Assembly (NCBI GenBank): GCA_022822135.1 | Contig: JAJECH010000059.1 | Coordinates: 1-64,000 of the forward strand | Length of the DNA stretch: 64,000 bases | Direction: 5' to 3' | Origin: Pseudomonadales bacterium | Lineage (GTDB): Bacteria > Pseudomonadota > Gammaproteobacteria > Pseudomonadales > Azotimanducaceae | In this document: in pieces, positions 35,244 through 42,943 of the stretch | Layout: the number at the start of each line of letters is the position of its first letter | Numbering within the stretch: position 1 is the first letter of the stretch | Notes under the pieces: model-generated | Databases searched by the model: none | The model's input: the letters and a program-made list of their open reading frames with translations, nothing else | What the model was told of the DNA's origin: nothing | Made by a program: the position numbers and the translations under genes

Positions 35244-35483
35244 GTGGAAGTATTCGTACCTATTGTGCTGATCGTTTTGATCGGCTGTGCGACCGGCGTC
35301 ATCACATCGTACTTTAAGAGTAAAAAACGGATGAGTTCCCGTGACGTAAAACGCATCAATGAGCGCATTGATCGACTTGAGCAACGGATGAGTAATGACG
35401 CACTGGAGGAGCGGGTGCGGGCATTAGAGGTGATCGCCACCGATGAGAAACGCCGACTTGATCGGGAGATTCGGAGTTTATAG
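35244..35483 (+). CDS. PspB-like small envelope-stress membrane protein, copy 1
   Basis: 79 residues, GTG start with GGAG five bases upstream. One N-terminal membrane helix (VFVPIVLIVLIGCATGVITSY) is followed by a basic stretch and an amphipathic coiled coil (RINERIDRLEQRM), then ERVRALEVIATDEKRRLDRE. The last motif is typical of PspB-type proteins, which sit in the inner membrane and pass on envelope stress. No pspA, pspC or pspF is nearby. A paralogue with the same ending lies 203 bp downstream, each with its own sigma-54 promoter. Confidence 0.75.
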   Translation: MEVFVPIVLIVLIGCATGVITSYFKSKKRMSSRDVKRINERIDRLEQRMSNDALEERVRALEVIATDEKRRLDREIRSL

Positions 35484-35615
35484 TCGCGAATCGTTGAGCT
35501 CTTGAAATCGACACAGGATGACTAAGGTATCCGCCACTCGATAAGTTAGCGATATTGACTATTTTTCGATGCATAACGCCAAACCGATGGCTCTCTCAAT
35601 CGAATAACCTAATTA

Positions 35616-35648
35616 AATCAATGAGTTAAGTTTGGTACGAATGTTGCA
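35616..35648 (+). promoter_or_regulatory. IHF-like site and sigma-54 promoter of PspB-like gene 2
   Basis: AATCAATGAGTTA (35616-35628) again fits WATCAANNNNTTR. Four bases later comes TGGTAC (35633-35638), five spacer bases and TTGCA (35644-35648). Order and spacing equal those of the first promoter. Confidence 0.78.
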
Positions 35649-35685
35649 TATAATCGAACGACGGTAGTGAAATAGGACTTGAATT

Positions 35686-35919
35686 ATGGACGTATTCACG
35701 ATGGTAGCACTAATCGTGTTGATTAGTTGCGGTACAAGTGTGTTAACGACCTACTTCAAATCAAAACATAAGTATCGTTCTGACCCAGATCTCCTAGAAC
35801 GGGTGGAGAGGCTTGAGGGATTGATCGGAGATCAGTCGATAGAAGACCGAGTTCGTGCGCTTGAAACGATCGTTACAGACGAGAAACGACGGCTGGATAG
35901 AGAAATCAAGAGTCTGTAG
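35686..35919 (+). CDS. PspB-like small envelope-stress membrane protein, copy 2
   Basis: 77 residues with one membrane helix (FTMVALIVLISCGTSVLTTY), the shared YFKSKHK step and a coiled coil (LLERVERLEGLIGDQ). It ends in RVRALETIVTDEKRRLDREI, nearly identical to the end of copy 1. The middle has diverged. It is a tandem paralogue, expressed from its own sigma-54 promoter. The role is presumably sensing or buffering membrane stress, by family resemblance. Confidence 0.75.
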   Translation: MDVFTMVALIVLISCGTSVLTTYFKSKHKYRSDPDLLERVERLEGLIGDQSIEDRVRALETIVTDEKRRLDREIKSL

Positions 35920-36034
35920 CTGACTATCTACCCGGTTCTTCGACGCTAAGTCCTTGGTCCTAGTTAACCCGCATTTTCTTAGGATCGCAACACTCTTGGT
36001 ATTCTCACACCCGAAAGCGATAGACTAGTACCCT

Positions 36035-36898
36035 ATGAAAATCGATTCCATTACCGAAAACTTCGGCGCAGTCGTGACCGATGTTGCACTTAACGACCTC
36101 TCGGACGAGGATTTTCACGGGATCGAGCAAGCTTGGTTTACTTATGGCGTATTGGTATTCCCGCGACAACACTTGACGAATGAAGATCACTTCGCCTTCA
36201 GCCGTCGCTTCGGACGCCTAGAGAAAGGCCTACCTCATATCAATATGAAAATGCGTCCAAGCATCGGTAATACGGACAACGAGGGAAACGTGCTCCCGCC
36301 TAAACACGTGGGACGCGTCTTCAACATAGGTAACTCACTCTGGCACTCTGATAGCTCATATAAGCGCGTCGGTGCGAAGGCGTCATTGCTTGCCGCACAC
36401 GAAGTACCGAGCGAAGGCGGCGAAACTGAATGGGCTGACATGCGCGCTGGATATGACGCGCTATCAAGTGATGTGAAGAACTACCTCTCCGACAAGATTG
36501 CCGTACATAGCTACGCATTCAGTCACTCTTGGCATTACGGGTTACAAGTGATGCCGGAGGAAGGATTGCGCCAGCTACCGCCCGTCAAGCACCCACTTGT
36601 AAAAATTCATCCGGATTCGAAGCGACATGTCCTGTTTGTTGGACGACACGCAAGCCACATCATTGGAGAGGATTTCACTTCAAGTCGCAAGTTACTGCGC
36701 GAGTTGACATTCGAAGCAGCCCAGCCGCCTCGAACGTTTGGGCATCAATGGGATGTCGGAGATATCGTGATGTGGGACAACCGCTGTGTCCTGCACCGAG
36801 CTCGTGCCTCGCCGCCGGATCAACCGAGGAAAATGGTTCGCTCAACCGTTGCAGGAGACGTACCTGATAACGAGTGGGCCGTAATCGAAGCGGCTTAG
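36035..36898 (+). CDS. TauD/TfdA-type 2-oxoglutarate-dependent dioxygenase
   Basis: 287 residues. The iron motif H-x-D is in LWHSDSSYKRVGAKASLL and the distal His in WDNRCVLHRARA, followed by KMVRSTVAGD with the 2-oxoglutarate Arg. The opening FGAVVTDVALNDLSDEDF and the GVLVFPRQ strand are typical of the TfdA/alpha-ketoglutarate-dependent 2,4-D dioxygenase branch. It probably oxidises an aryl ether, taurine-like or small organic compound. It is a single gene, facing the end of the enoyl-CoA hydratase gene. Confidence 0.9.
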   Translation: MKIDSITENFGAVVTDVALNDLSDEDFHGIEQAWFTYGVLVFPRQHLTNEDHFAFSRRFGRLEKGLPHINMKMRPSIGNTDNEGNVLPPKHVGRVFNIGNSLWHSDSSYKRVGAKASLLAAHEVPSEGGETEWADMRAGYDALSSDVKNYLSDKIAVHSYAFSHSWHYGLQVMPEEGLRQLPPVKHPLVKIHPDSKRHVLFVGRHASHIIGEDFTSSRKLLRELTFEAAQPPRTFGHQWDVGDIVMWDNRCVLHRARASPPDQPRKMVRSTVAGDVPDNEWAVIEAA

Positions 36899-36904
36899 CG
36901 AACA

Positions 36905-37756
36905 CTAAGTACCGGTAAATACCGCTGGCTTCTTCGTAACAAACGCTAGCGCACCAGCTTTATGATCGTTCGAATCGAAGCACTTGATCATGTTGGTCGC
37001 TTCAACATCGAGCACACCCGCTAGATCGTTCGTCAAAGCACAGTTCAAATTCTGCTTCATGAGCCCAGACGAAATCGGCGGCATTGCTGCTAGCTTCTCA
37101 GCGAACGACAACGCGTCTTCCGCGAACGAGTCCGTATCGAGTACCTGATTCACAATTCCGATACGGTGTGCCTCTTCCGCACCGATGATGTCCGACGTGA
37201 GGTACAGTTCACGAGCTTTCGCTGTACCGACTAGCTGTGTGAGGAAGTACGTACCGCCATAGTCGCCAGACAAACCCAGCTTATTGAATGCTGTGGTGAA
37301 TCTGGCATCAGAAGACGCAATGCGAATATCGCAAGCCAGCGCAACCGAAAATCCGCCGCCTGCAGCCACACCAGGAATCGCTGCGATGGTCGGTTTAGGC
37401 ATCGTATGGAGTAGCTCGACTATTTCGGTACTTCGACGTAGTCCATCTGCCCGCTCCGCTTTTGTAGGTGACTGAACATTCTTACTTGTCGTATCGCCAT
37501 CGCCGTCCGACGGTCCGGCGTTTGAGGCAAATCCCTTGACGTCACCGCCAGCAGAAAATGCTCTGCCTACCCCGGTAAGCATCAGCGCGCGACAATCGCG
37601 GTCATTAGCAAGTCTTGGTAATGCCTCGTTAAATCCTGCCATCATTGTCGGACTGAACGCATTAAGCGCTTCAGGTCGGTTCATCGTCAACACGGTTAGG
37701 TGACCATGTTGCGTTTCAATTAGATGTTGCTGAGAGCTGCTTAACTCATCGCTCAT
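36905..37756 (-). CDS. enoyl-CoA hydratase/isomerase family protein
   Basis: 283 residues with the crotonase landmarks: LNAFSPTMM, AFSAGGDVKGF (oxyanion hole), AIPGVAAGGGFSVALACDIRI (second oxyanion-hole Gly) and KLGLSGDYGGTYFL. A Ser/Asp-rich insertion (about residues 78-95) follows the first oxyanion motif. It is likely to act on acyl-CoA chains. Its start overlaps the stop of the monooxygenase gene by 4 bp, so both enzymes may serve one degradation pathway. Confidence 0.9.
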   Translation of the reverse strand: MSDELSSSQQHLIETQHGHLTVLTMNRPEALNAFSPTMMAGFNEALPRLANDRDCRALMLTGVGRAFSAGGDVKGFASNAGPSDGDGDTTSKNVQSPTKAERADGLRRSTEIVELLHTMPKPTIAAIPGVAAGGGFSVALACDIRIASSDARFTTAFNKLGLSGDYGGTYFLTQLVGTAKARELYLTSDIIGAEEAHRIGIVNQVLDTDSFAEDALSFAEKLAAMPPISSGLMKQNLNCALTNDLAGVLDVEATNMIKCFDSNDHKAGALAFVTKKPAVFTGT

Positions 37757-39354
37757 GTAAGTTCAAATCCCTGATAGTTGCTATTTACTACTTCTTTGCA
37801 CCGTTGGACATAGTTGGGAAATCCGACGTGAGGCATGAACACGCGTGGTTTGCCGGGAATATTCGCGCCTAGATACCAAGAGTTGCATGTTGGATAGAGC
37901 GTCATATCAGCTATTGCATTTACGTACGCGACCCATTCTTCTTCAGCCGATAAATCGGCGTTGATGCTCTTATGATCATGTTTTTTCATAAACTCAAGGC
38001 AGGACGCAATCCACTCAACGTGTTGTTCGATCGAAACGATCATGTTCGTCAGAACGGATGGACTGCCGGGACCAGAAATCATGAACAGATTGGGAAAATT
38101 CGCGGTTGTCAATCCGAGGTACGTTTTCGGTCCTTCTGCCCACTTCTCCTGAAGTGTTTGGCCTTCTTTCCCGCGGATGTCAACGCGTAGAAGCGTCCCG
38201 GTCATGGCATCAAATCCCGTTGCAAAGATCACGACATCGAATTCGTACTCCTTCGACTTTGTTTTAACCCCTCTCTTGGTCAACCGCTCGATCGGATTTT
38301 GATTGATGTCTACTAATTTGACATGAGGTAAGTTGTACGTCTCGTAGTACTCGGTATCTAAACAGAGTCGTTTGCAGCCGATCACGTTATCTGGTGAGAG
38401 CGTATCAGCGACTTCAGGATCGTCAACGATTTCTCTAATCCTCTCACGAACAAACTCCGCCGCTATGTCATTAGCTTCTTTGTTCAGTCCTAGATCATTG
38501 AAAGCACCCATAAACGCGAATCCGCCATGCTGCCATCGTTTCTGCAGTTCCTCGTTACGTTCGTGTTCTGATGCTTCTAAGATCGATTCATTTCGTCCAG
38601 GCATGGTCCCTCGAATAGCTGCGGGAGCCAGCTTATTGAACTCTCGGAACTGCGAATAGTCGCGTTTGACGCGTTCAACCTCGTCGGGGTCTGCTTCTCG
38701 ATTTCGTGCTGGGATCGAAAAGTTCGGTGTACGCTGAAACACCACAAGTTGACCTGCCTCTTGTGCAAGGTACGGAATCGCCTGAATCGCAGACGAGCCA
38801 GTCCCGATGATGCCGACACGTTTGCCTTGCAAATTTACGTGTTCGTGCGGCCATTGTCCGGTGTGGTACGTTTCCCCTCGAAAATCAGAGATGCCTTCAA
38901 TACTCGGGAGATTTGTTGACGAGAGACAACCCGTCGCCATGATCAGATATCGCCCGATGACCGTTTCGTCTCGGTCGGTTGTTATGTGCCACGTTGCTTC
39001 TTTATCTTGGTAGTGAGCAGCGAGTACACAGGTTTCGAATTCAATATCTCGTCTCAGGTCGAATCGATCGGCGACGTGATTTGCATACCTTAGGATCTCC
39101 GGTTGGCCGGAGTAACGTTCGCTCCACTCCCAATCCTGTTGAAGTTCATTCGAAAACGAATAGGAGTATTCGAGACTCTCTACATCACAACGCGCACCAG
39201 GATAGCGGTTCCAATACCATGTCCCGCCAACGCCATCTGCACGTTCGAAAACTACTGCTCGATAACCATGTTCGCGCAGCCGATACAACATGTACATACC
39301 GGCAAATCCTGCACCGACAATCACGGCGTCAAACGTACGTACAGATTTGGTCAT
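37753..39354 (-). CDS. flavin-containing Baeyer-Villiger-type monooxygenase
   Basis: About 533 residues from MTKSVRTFDAVIVGAGFAG. FAD binds at VGAGFAGMY and NADPH at IGTGSSAIQ. The Baeyer-Villiger fingerprint F-x-G-x3-H-x3-W-P is exact in FRGETYHTGQWP. The enzyme inserts oxygen next to a ketone using NADPH, giving an ester or lactone. The closest kind is the cyclohexanone/steroid monooxygenase group. It is the middle gene of GH32, monooxygenase, enoyl-CoA hydratase. The ATG at 39375 would add seven residues and is less likely. Confidence 0.9.
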   Translation of the reverse strand: MTKSVRTFDAVIVGAGFAGMYMLYRLREHGYRAVVFERADGVGGTWYWNRYPGARCDVESLEYSYSFSNELQQDWEWSERYSGQPEILRYANHVADRFDLRRDIEFETCVLAAHYQDKEATWHITTDRDETVIGRYLIMATGCLSSTNLPSIEGISDFRGETYHTGQWPHEHVNLQGKRVGIIGTGSSAIQAIPYLAQEAGQLVVFQRTPNFSIPARNREADPDEVERVKRDYSQFREFNKLAPAAIRGTMPGRNESILEASEHERNEELQKRWQHGGFAFMGAFNDLGLNKEANDIAAEFVRERIREIVDDPEVADTLSPDNVIGCKRLCLDTEYYETYNLPHVKLVDINQNPIERLTKRGVKTKSKEYEFDVVIFATGFDAMTGTLLRVDIRGKEGQTLQEKWAEGPKTYLGLTTANFPNLFMISGPGSPSVLTNMIVSIEQHVEWIASCLEFMKKHDHKSINADLSAEEEWVAYVNAIADMTLYPTCNSWYLGANIPGKPRVFMPHVGFPNYVQRCKEVVNSNYQGFELT

Positions 39355-39379
39355 TTGAGTATCTCGGCGATGCAACGAG

Positions 39380-40948
39380 CTAATAGATCGAGCCGAGTGG
39401 CCAGAATTTTAGCTGGCTGATCTCCGTGTCTGCTCCTTGCGAACGCATGGCGATACCAACACTATCTGTTCGAGACGGATACACCCTTAACGCAACCGCC
39501 TTGCGATCATTGACGAATACTTCAACGATGCTGTGATCGACAAATACACGAAGCTGAACAGGCTCATCAGGTTCAATTCGCACTTCAAGAGTCTCAGGCG
39601 CACGACACCGCACTCCGGGATCTAGCGACGTATAACTGTTGTCGATCGTGACAAAACTCGTCCGTGTCTTACGTGTAAAAGTGGCTCGATCCGGGTAGCC
39701 TCTTTCGCGATACACCGAGATTCGCGTAAATTCCTCCCTTTGTGGCGATTGCAGAACACATAGTTCAACCATTGATGCGTCACTCGGTTGAATGTCGATC
39801 TGCAATTCGTAAGCCTTACCTTCTAATCCGTCATCGGGTGCCCCCTCGACTTCCTTCATAAGGACTTGCTGATTCGAGGGAAGTGTGAAAGACTTCATCT
39901 CGATCAGGTCGCCTCGCAAGGATTCGATATCGCCCGCTGGCTCGACGTGAACGTCGTTCCCATCTTCCGTTAGGGTCAATCGACGTGGAAGCGACATGAT
40001 CTGATCCCATCCGTCGGATTTCTTTGCGGGATTCATATTAAAGATCACGATAACCGAACCGTCGCCTAACGGGGTTGCTGAAGGCGCATGAACAGCACCT
40101 GGTCCAGGCGGTCCGAAGTTGAACTTTCCGCCGTTGGTCACGACAAACTTCTGTCGATCTTCGTCGTAGTCACCGAGTAAGTACTGGCCGCCGCTTGAGT
40201 GACTGAAGAAAAGCAGTATGTGCTTATCACCAATTGGCCAGAAATACGGACATGCCCCATCGTCGCCTACTCGCGAATACCGGTCACCTTCTATGAAGGA
40301 GTGTAGATAGGTCCAATCTTTCAGGTTCTCAGATTCGAACAGAAAATCAGCAGCGACGTGCTGACCACCCGGGCCGTCATTAGTTTGGCCCGCGGACAAT
40401 GAGTAGTACTTACCGCCAGATTTCCAGATACAAGGATCAAACACGTTGTAAGGCGCATCCTTCTCCGGCATCGGAATGACAGGACGATTGCCGACCTTCT
40501 CCCAATTCAGTAACAGAGGGTCGGACGACAACGCAATCATATTGCCTGCTCGAGTGCCGTGATACATGGCAATCACCCGATCGTCTTCAACGTAAGTTGC
40601 GCCACTGAAGCACCGATCCTCAGGATTCGGGTAGATGCAATAAGGTAAGTCTTCCCATCGAATGAGATCCCTTGAGATCGCGTGTCCCCAATGTTGCCGT
40701 GTATCCTCTGGTGGATAGGCTTGGTAGAACAAGTGCCAGTGATCTTTCCAGTAACACAATCCGTTAGGATCGTTCAGCGTGCCTTCTGGATTTACGTAGT
40801 GATATTGAGGCCTATGCGGATCCTGATAGGCTTTTCGAGACTGCTTCATGCGTTTCAGCAGCTCGTTCGATTCAAGCGCGGCACGCTGTTCAAATAGGTT
40901 CGTTGGAAACTGCGTGAACGGAACTTTCGATGTACGGTCTTCAGCCAT
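39380..40948 (-). CDS. glycoside hydrolase family 32 (beta-fructosidase / levanase / sucrose hydrolase)
   Basis: 522 residues without signal peptide. The five-bladed propeller shows GTLNDPNGLCYWKDHW (nucleophile Asp), then FDPCIWKSGGKYY (RDP-like motif with Phe for Arg) and a C-terminal beta-sandwich (LRVFVDHSIVEVFVNDRKAV), the classical GH32 end. The family cleaves fructose-containing sugars. No fructokinase, PTS or sugar transporter gene is near. It shares a strand with the monooxygenase gene, only 25 bp away, an unexpected partnership. Confidence 0.9.
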   Translation of the reverse strand: MAEDRTSKVPFTQFPTNLFEQRAALESNELLKRMKQSRKAYQDPHRPQYHYVNPEGTLNDPNGLCYWKDHWHLFYQAYPPEDTRQHWGHAISRDLIRWEDLPYCIYPNPEDRCFSGATYVEDDRVIAMYHGTRAGNMIALSSDPLLLNWEKVGNRPVIPMPEKDAPYNVFDPCIWKSGGKYYSLSAGQTNDGPGGQHVAADFLFESENLKDWTYLHSFIEGDRYSRVGDDGACPYFWPIGDKHILLFFSHSSGGQYLLGDYDEDRQKFVVTNGGKFNFGPPGPGAVHAPSATPLGDGSVIVIFNMNPAKKSDGWDQIMSLPRRLTLTEDGNDVHVEPAGDIESLRGDLIEMKSFTLPSNQQVLMKEVEGAPDDGLEGKAYELQIDIQPSDASMVELCVLQSPQREEFTRISVYRERGYPDRATFTRKTRTSFVTIDNSYTSLDPGVRCRAPETLEVRIEPDEPVQLRVFVDHSIVEVFVNDRKAVALRVYPSRTDSVGIAMRSQGADTEISQLKFWPLGSIY

Positions 40949-41107
40949 GAAATGTTTGGTCTTCTACCTAGCGCGGCGATTTTAGGACGAGTTCACTCTG
41001 CAGCATGCCCTATCGATCTTGAATCTGGTGAATGATCAGTCTGCACTCTTTTGTTCCAAACGATATTGCGAAAAGGATTCGAATATCTAAAGAACCTCAC
41101 CCCATGC

Positions 41108-42259
41108 CTACGGTAAACCGATTTCGCGGCAAAACGTCACAAACGGCAACACGCGCGTTCCGCTCTTATCAATGTAATCGCGATCGCTCAGATGCACTTG
41201 GTAGAAATTGCGAATGTCCGTGCGCATACGGAAGTACTCGATCGCACGATTCGGTGATTTGGCACCTGTCTTACATTCAACGGCAAAGAGAGGTCGATTG
41301 TCTCGTAGGACAACGAAATCAACTTCTCTTCGATCGGTGTCGCGGAGGAATCGAAGCTCCATCTTGAAACCATCAGTGTCTTCGACAAAGTGGCAGTACT
41401 TTAGGAGGTGGCTTGCAACCAAGTTCTCGAAGCGTTCGCCATCGCCAGGCACTTGTGACCAGTCCCATAGGTAGAGCTTAGATTCCTTTTTGACCGCACG
41501 AATACGCGGTGATCCGAATGGTGCAATGCGGTAGCAAACGTATAGATTTTCGAGGATATCCAACCATCGCTTGACTGTTTCGTGTGCAACTTGAAGATCC
41601 TCGGAGAGACTATTTATTGATAAAGGTGAACCAACTCGTTCAGGTAAAGACTCAATCAGCAGCTCGACTAACCCAACCTGACGTAGGTTTTCAAGATCTC
41701 TTATGTCTTCGTATACCACCCTCGATATACGTTCACGTCGCCATCTTCTCCAAAGGCGAATATCTCCAGCCAACAGTGGTTCTGGAAATCCACCAAATCG
41801 TAAGAGTGCTTCAAGATCGTCTTTGTTCGGCACCGTTGCGATCTCATTCAAAGAGATAGGATGTAAACGGTAAAAGTGATACCGACCTTGAAGCGAATCG
41901 CCCCCCTTACGATAGTGATCCAAACGGGCTGATCCAGTCACCAGAATTGAGGTTAAATCTCCCCGCGTGTCGTACAAGCCTTTCACCAGATTTCGCCAAC
42001 GAGGAAATTTGTGGAGTTCGTCGAATACCAACAACGGCTGTCCGCTAGGGAATTCCGCATCTATCAATTTCTTACGAGCATGGTCATCTTCCCAGTTCAG
42101 GTACGCAGGATGTCGCCGACTTGACGTTCCGAGTAAATCAATCGCTAACGTCGTCTTGCCTACCTGTCTTGGACCACCAACAAACACCATCTTGCTCTTA
42201 AGATCTGAGCGAATGTGGGGTTTCAAATAGCGGCTGACCACGACTGTTCTGTTTGCCAC
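41108..42259 (-). CDS. AAA ATPase with DUF4143 C-terminal domain
   Basis: 383 residues. The Walker A motif is GGPRQVGKTTLAID, and Walker B is LLVFDELHKFPRW. The C-terminal DUF4143 part has RFENLVASHLL, LRDTDRREVDFVV and FAVECKTGAKSP, a nuclease-like E-x-D...ECK arrangement. These proteins are widespread in accessory regions; their function is not established. Upstream lie three related TTTACTCA/TGAGTAAA palindromes that look like a repressor site. Confidence 0.85.
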   Translation of the reverse strand: MANRTVVVSRYLKPHIRSDLKSKMVFVGGPRQVGKTTLAIDLLGTSSRRHPAYLNWEDDHARKKLIDAEFPSGQPLLVFDELHKFPRWRNLVKGLYDTRGDLTSILVTGSARLDHYRKGGDSLQGRYHFYRLHPISLNEIATVPNKDDLEALLRFGGFPEPLLAGDIRLWRRWRRERISRVVYEDIRDLENLRQVGLVELLIESLPERVGSPLSINSLSEDLQVAHETVKRWLDILENLYVCYRIAPFGSPRIRAVKKESKLYLWDWSQVPGDGERFENLVASHLLKYCHFVEDTDGFKMELRFLRDTDRREVDFVVLRDNRPLFAVECKTGAKSPNRAIEYFRMRTDIRNFYQVHLSDRDYIDKSGTRVLPFVTFCREIGLP

Positions 42260-42943
42260 GTGACTAAGTTCCCTTCAGTATTTACTACATGAGTAAACTA
42301 AGGTAAACCTTAAATTACTCATGAGTATTTTACGATTATATAGAATTTACTCAGGCGAATTGTGAATGACCGAGAGTCGTCTTCGTGCGTTCAATTTGGT
42401 TAGTAACTTGCTTATAGTGTGCACCACTTCATCACGCGAAACATGGAGCCTGACTTTCGGTTGAACGTAAGAGAATTATCACGTAACCTATTGATTATAA
42501 ATGATAATATAATGCGTCATACGATCCTGTCGCCTTGACATCAACGACGACATAGACTAGACCGCTTCAATACCAAAGTCGAAGAGGTTCTCCAAGCACG
42601 AGAACAGACTAGCTACCGAAAATTCAATATTAGGCGAATGAGAGTTACCCTAAAGACGGGTCGAATTCAATTCTACAGGTATTCATCTGCTTCAGCTCTT
42701 GAGCGAATGAGAGGCTAAGATGTCGCATCTCTGCGCGCACGGTTCCAGCATTCAGATGTCGCATTCTTAAAACAGCGTGTCGATTAACCGATAGCACGAG
42801 TAGCGTCTCACATAGGTCTAACACTGCGTTCGCGATCCCAGAGAATCCTAAAAGCGCTTATTTCAAACTGATATTTCGATATACGTTTTCTTTCATTTTC
42901 CAACTAGAATAGCCGTGTCTAAATGCGTACGGATCGGGGGACT
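42260..42943. promoter_or_regulatory. 684-bp intergenic region with two repeat systems
   Basis: No gene was found. Near the ATPase gene there are TTTACTacatgAGTAAA (42281-42297), the 12-bp palindrome TACTCATGAGTA (42316-42327) and the half-site TTTACTCA (42346-42353). Nearer the TonB receptor gene there are two copies of GCGAATGAGAG (42634-42644, 42703-42713) and two of AGATGTCGCAT (42718-42728, 42754-42764). An AT-rich stretch lies around 42490-42520. Confidence 0.5.
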
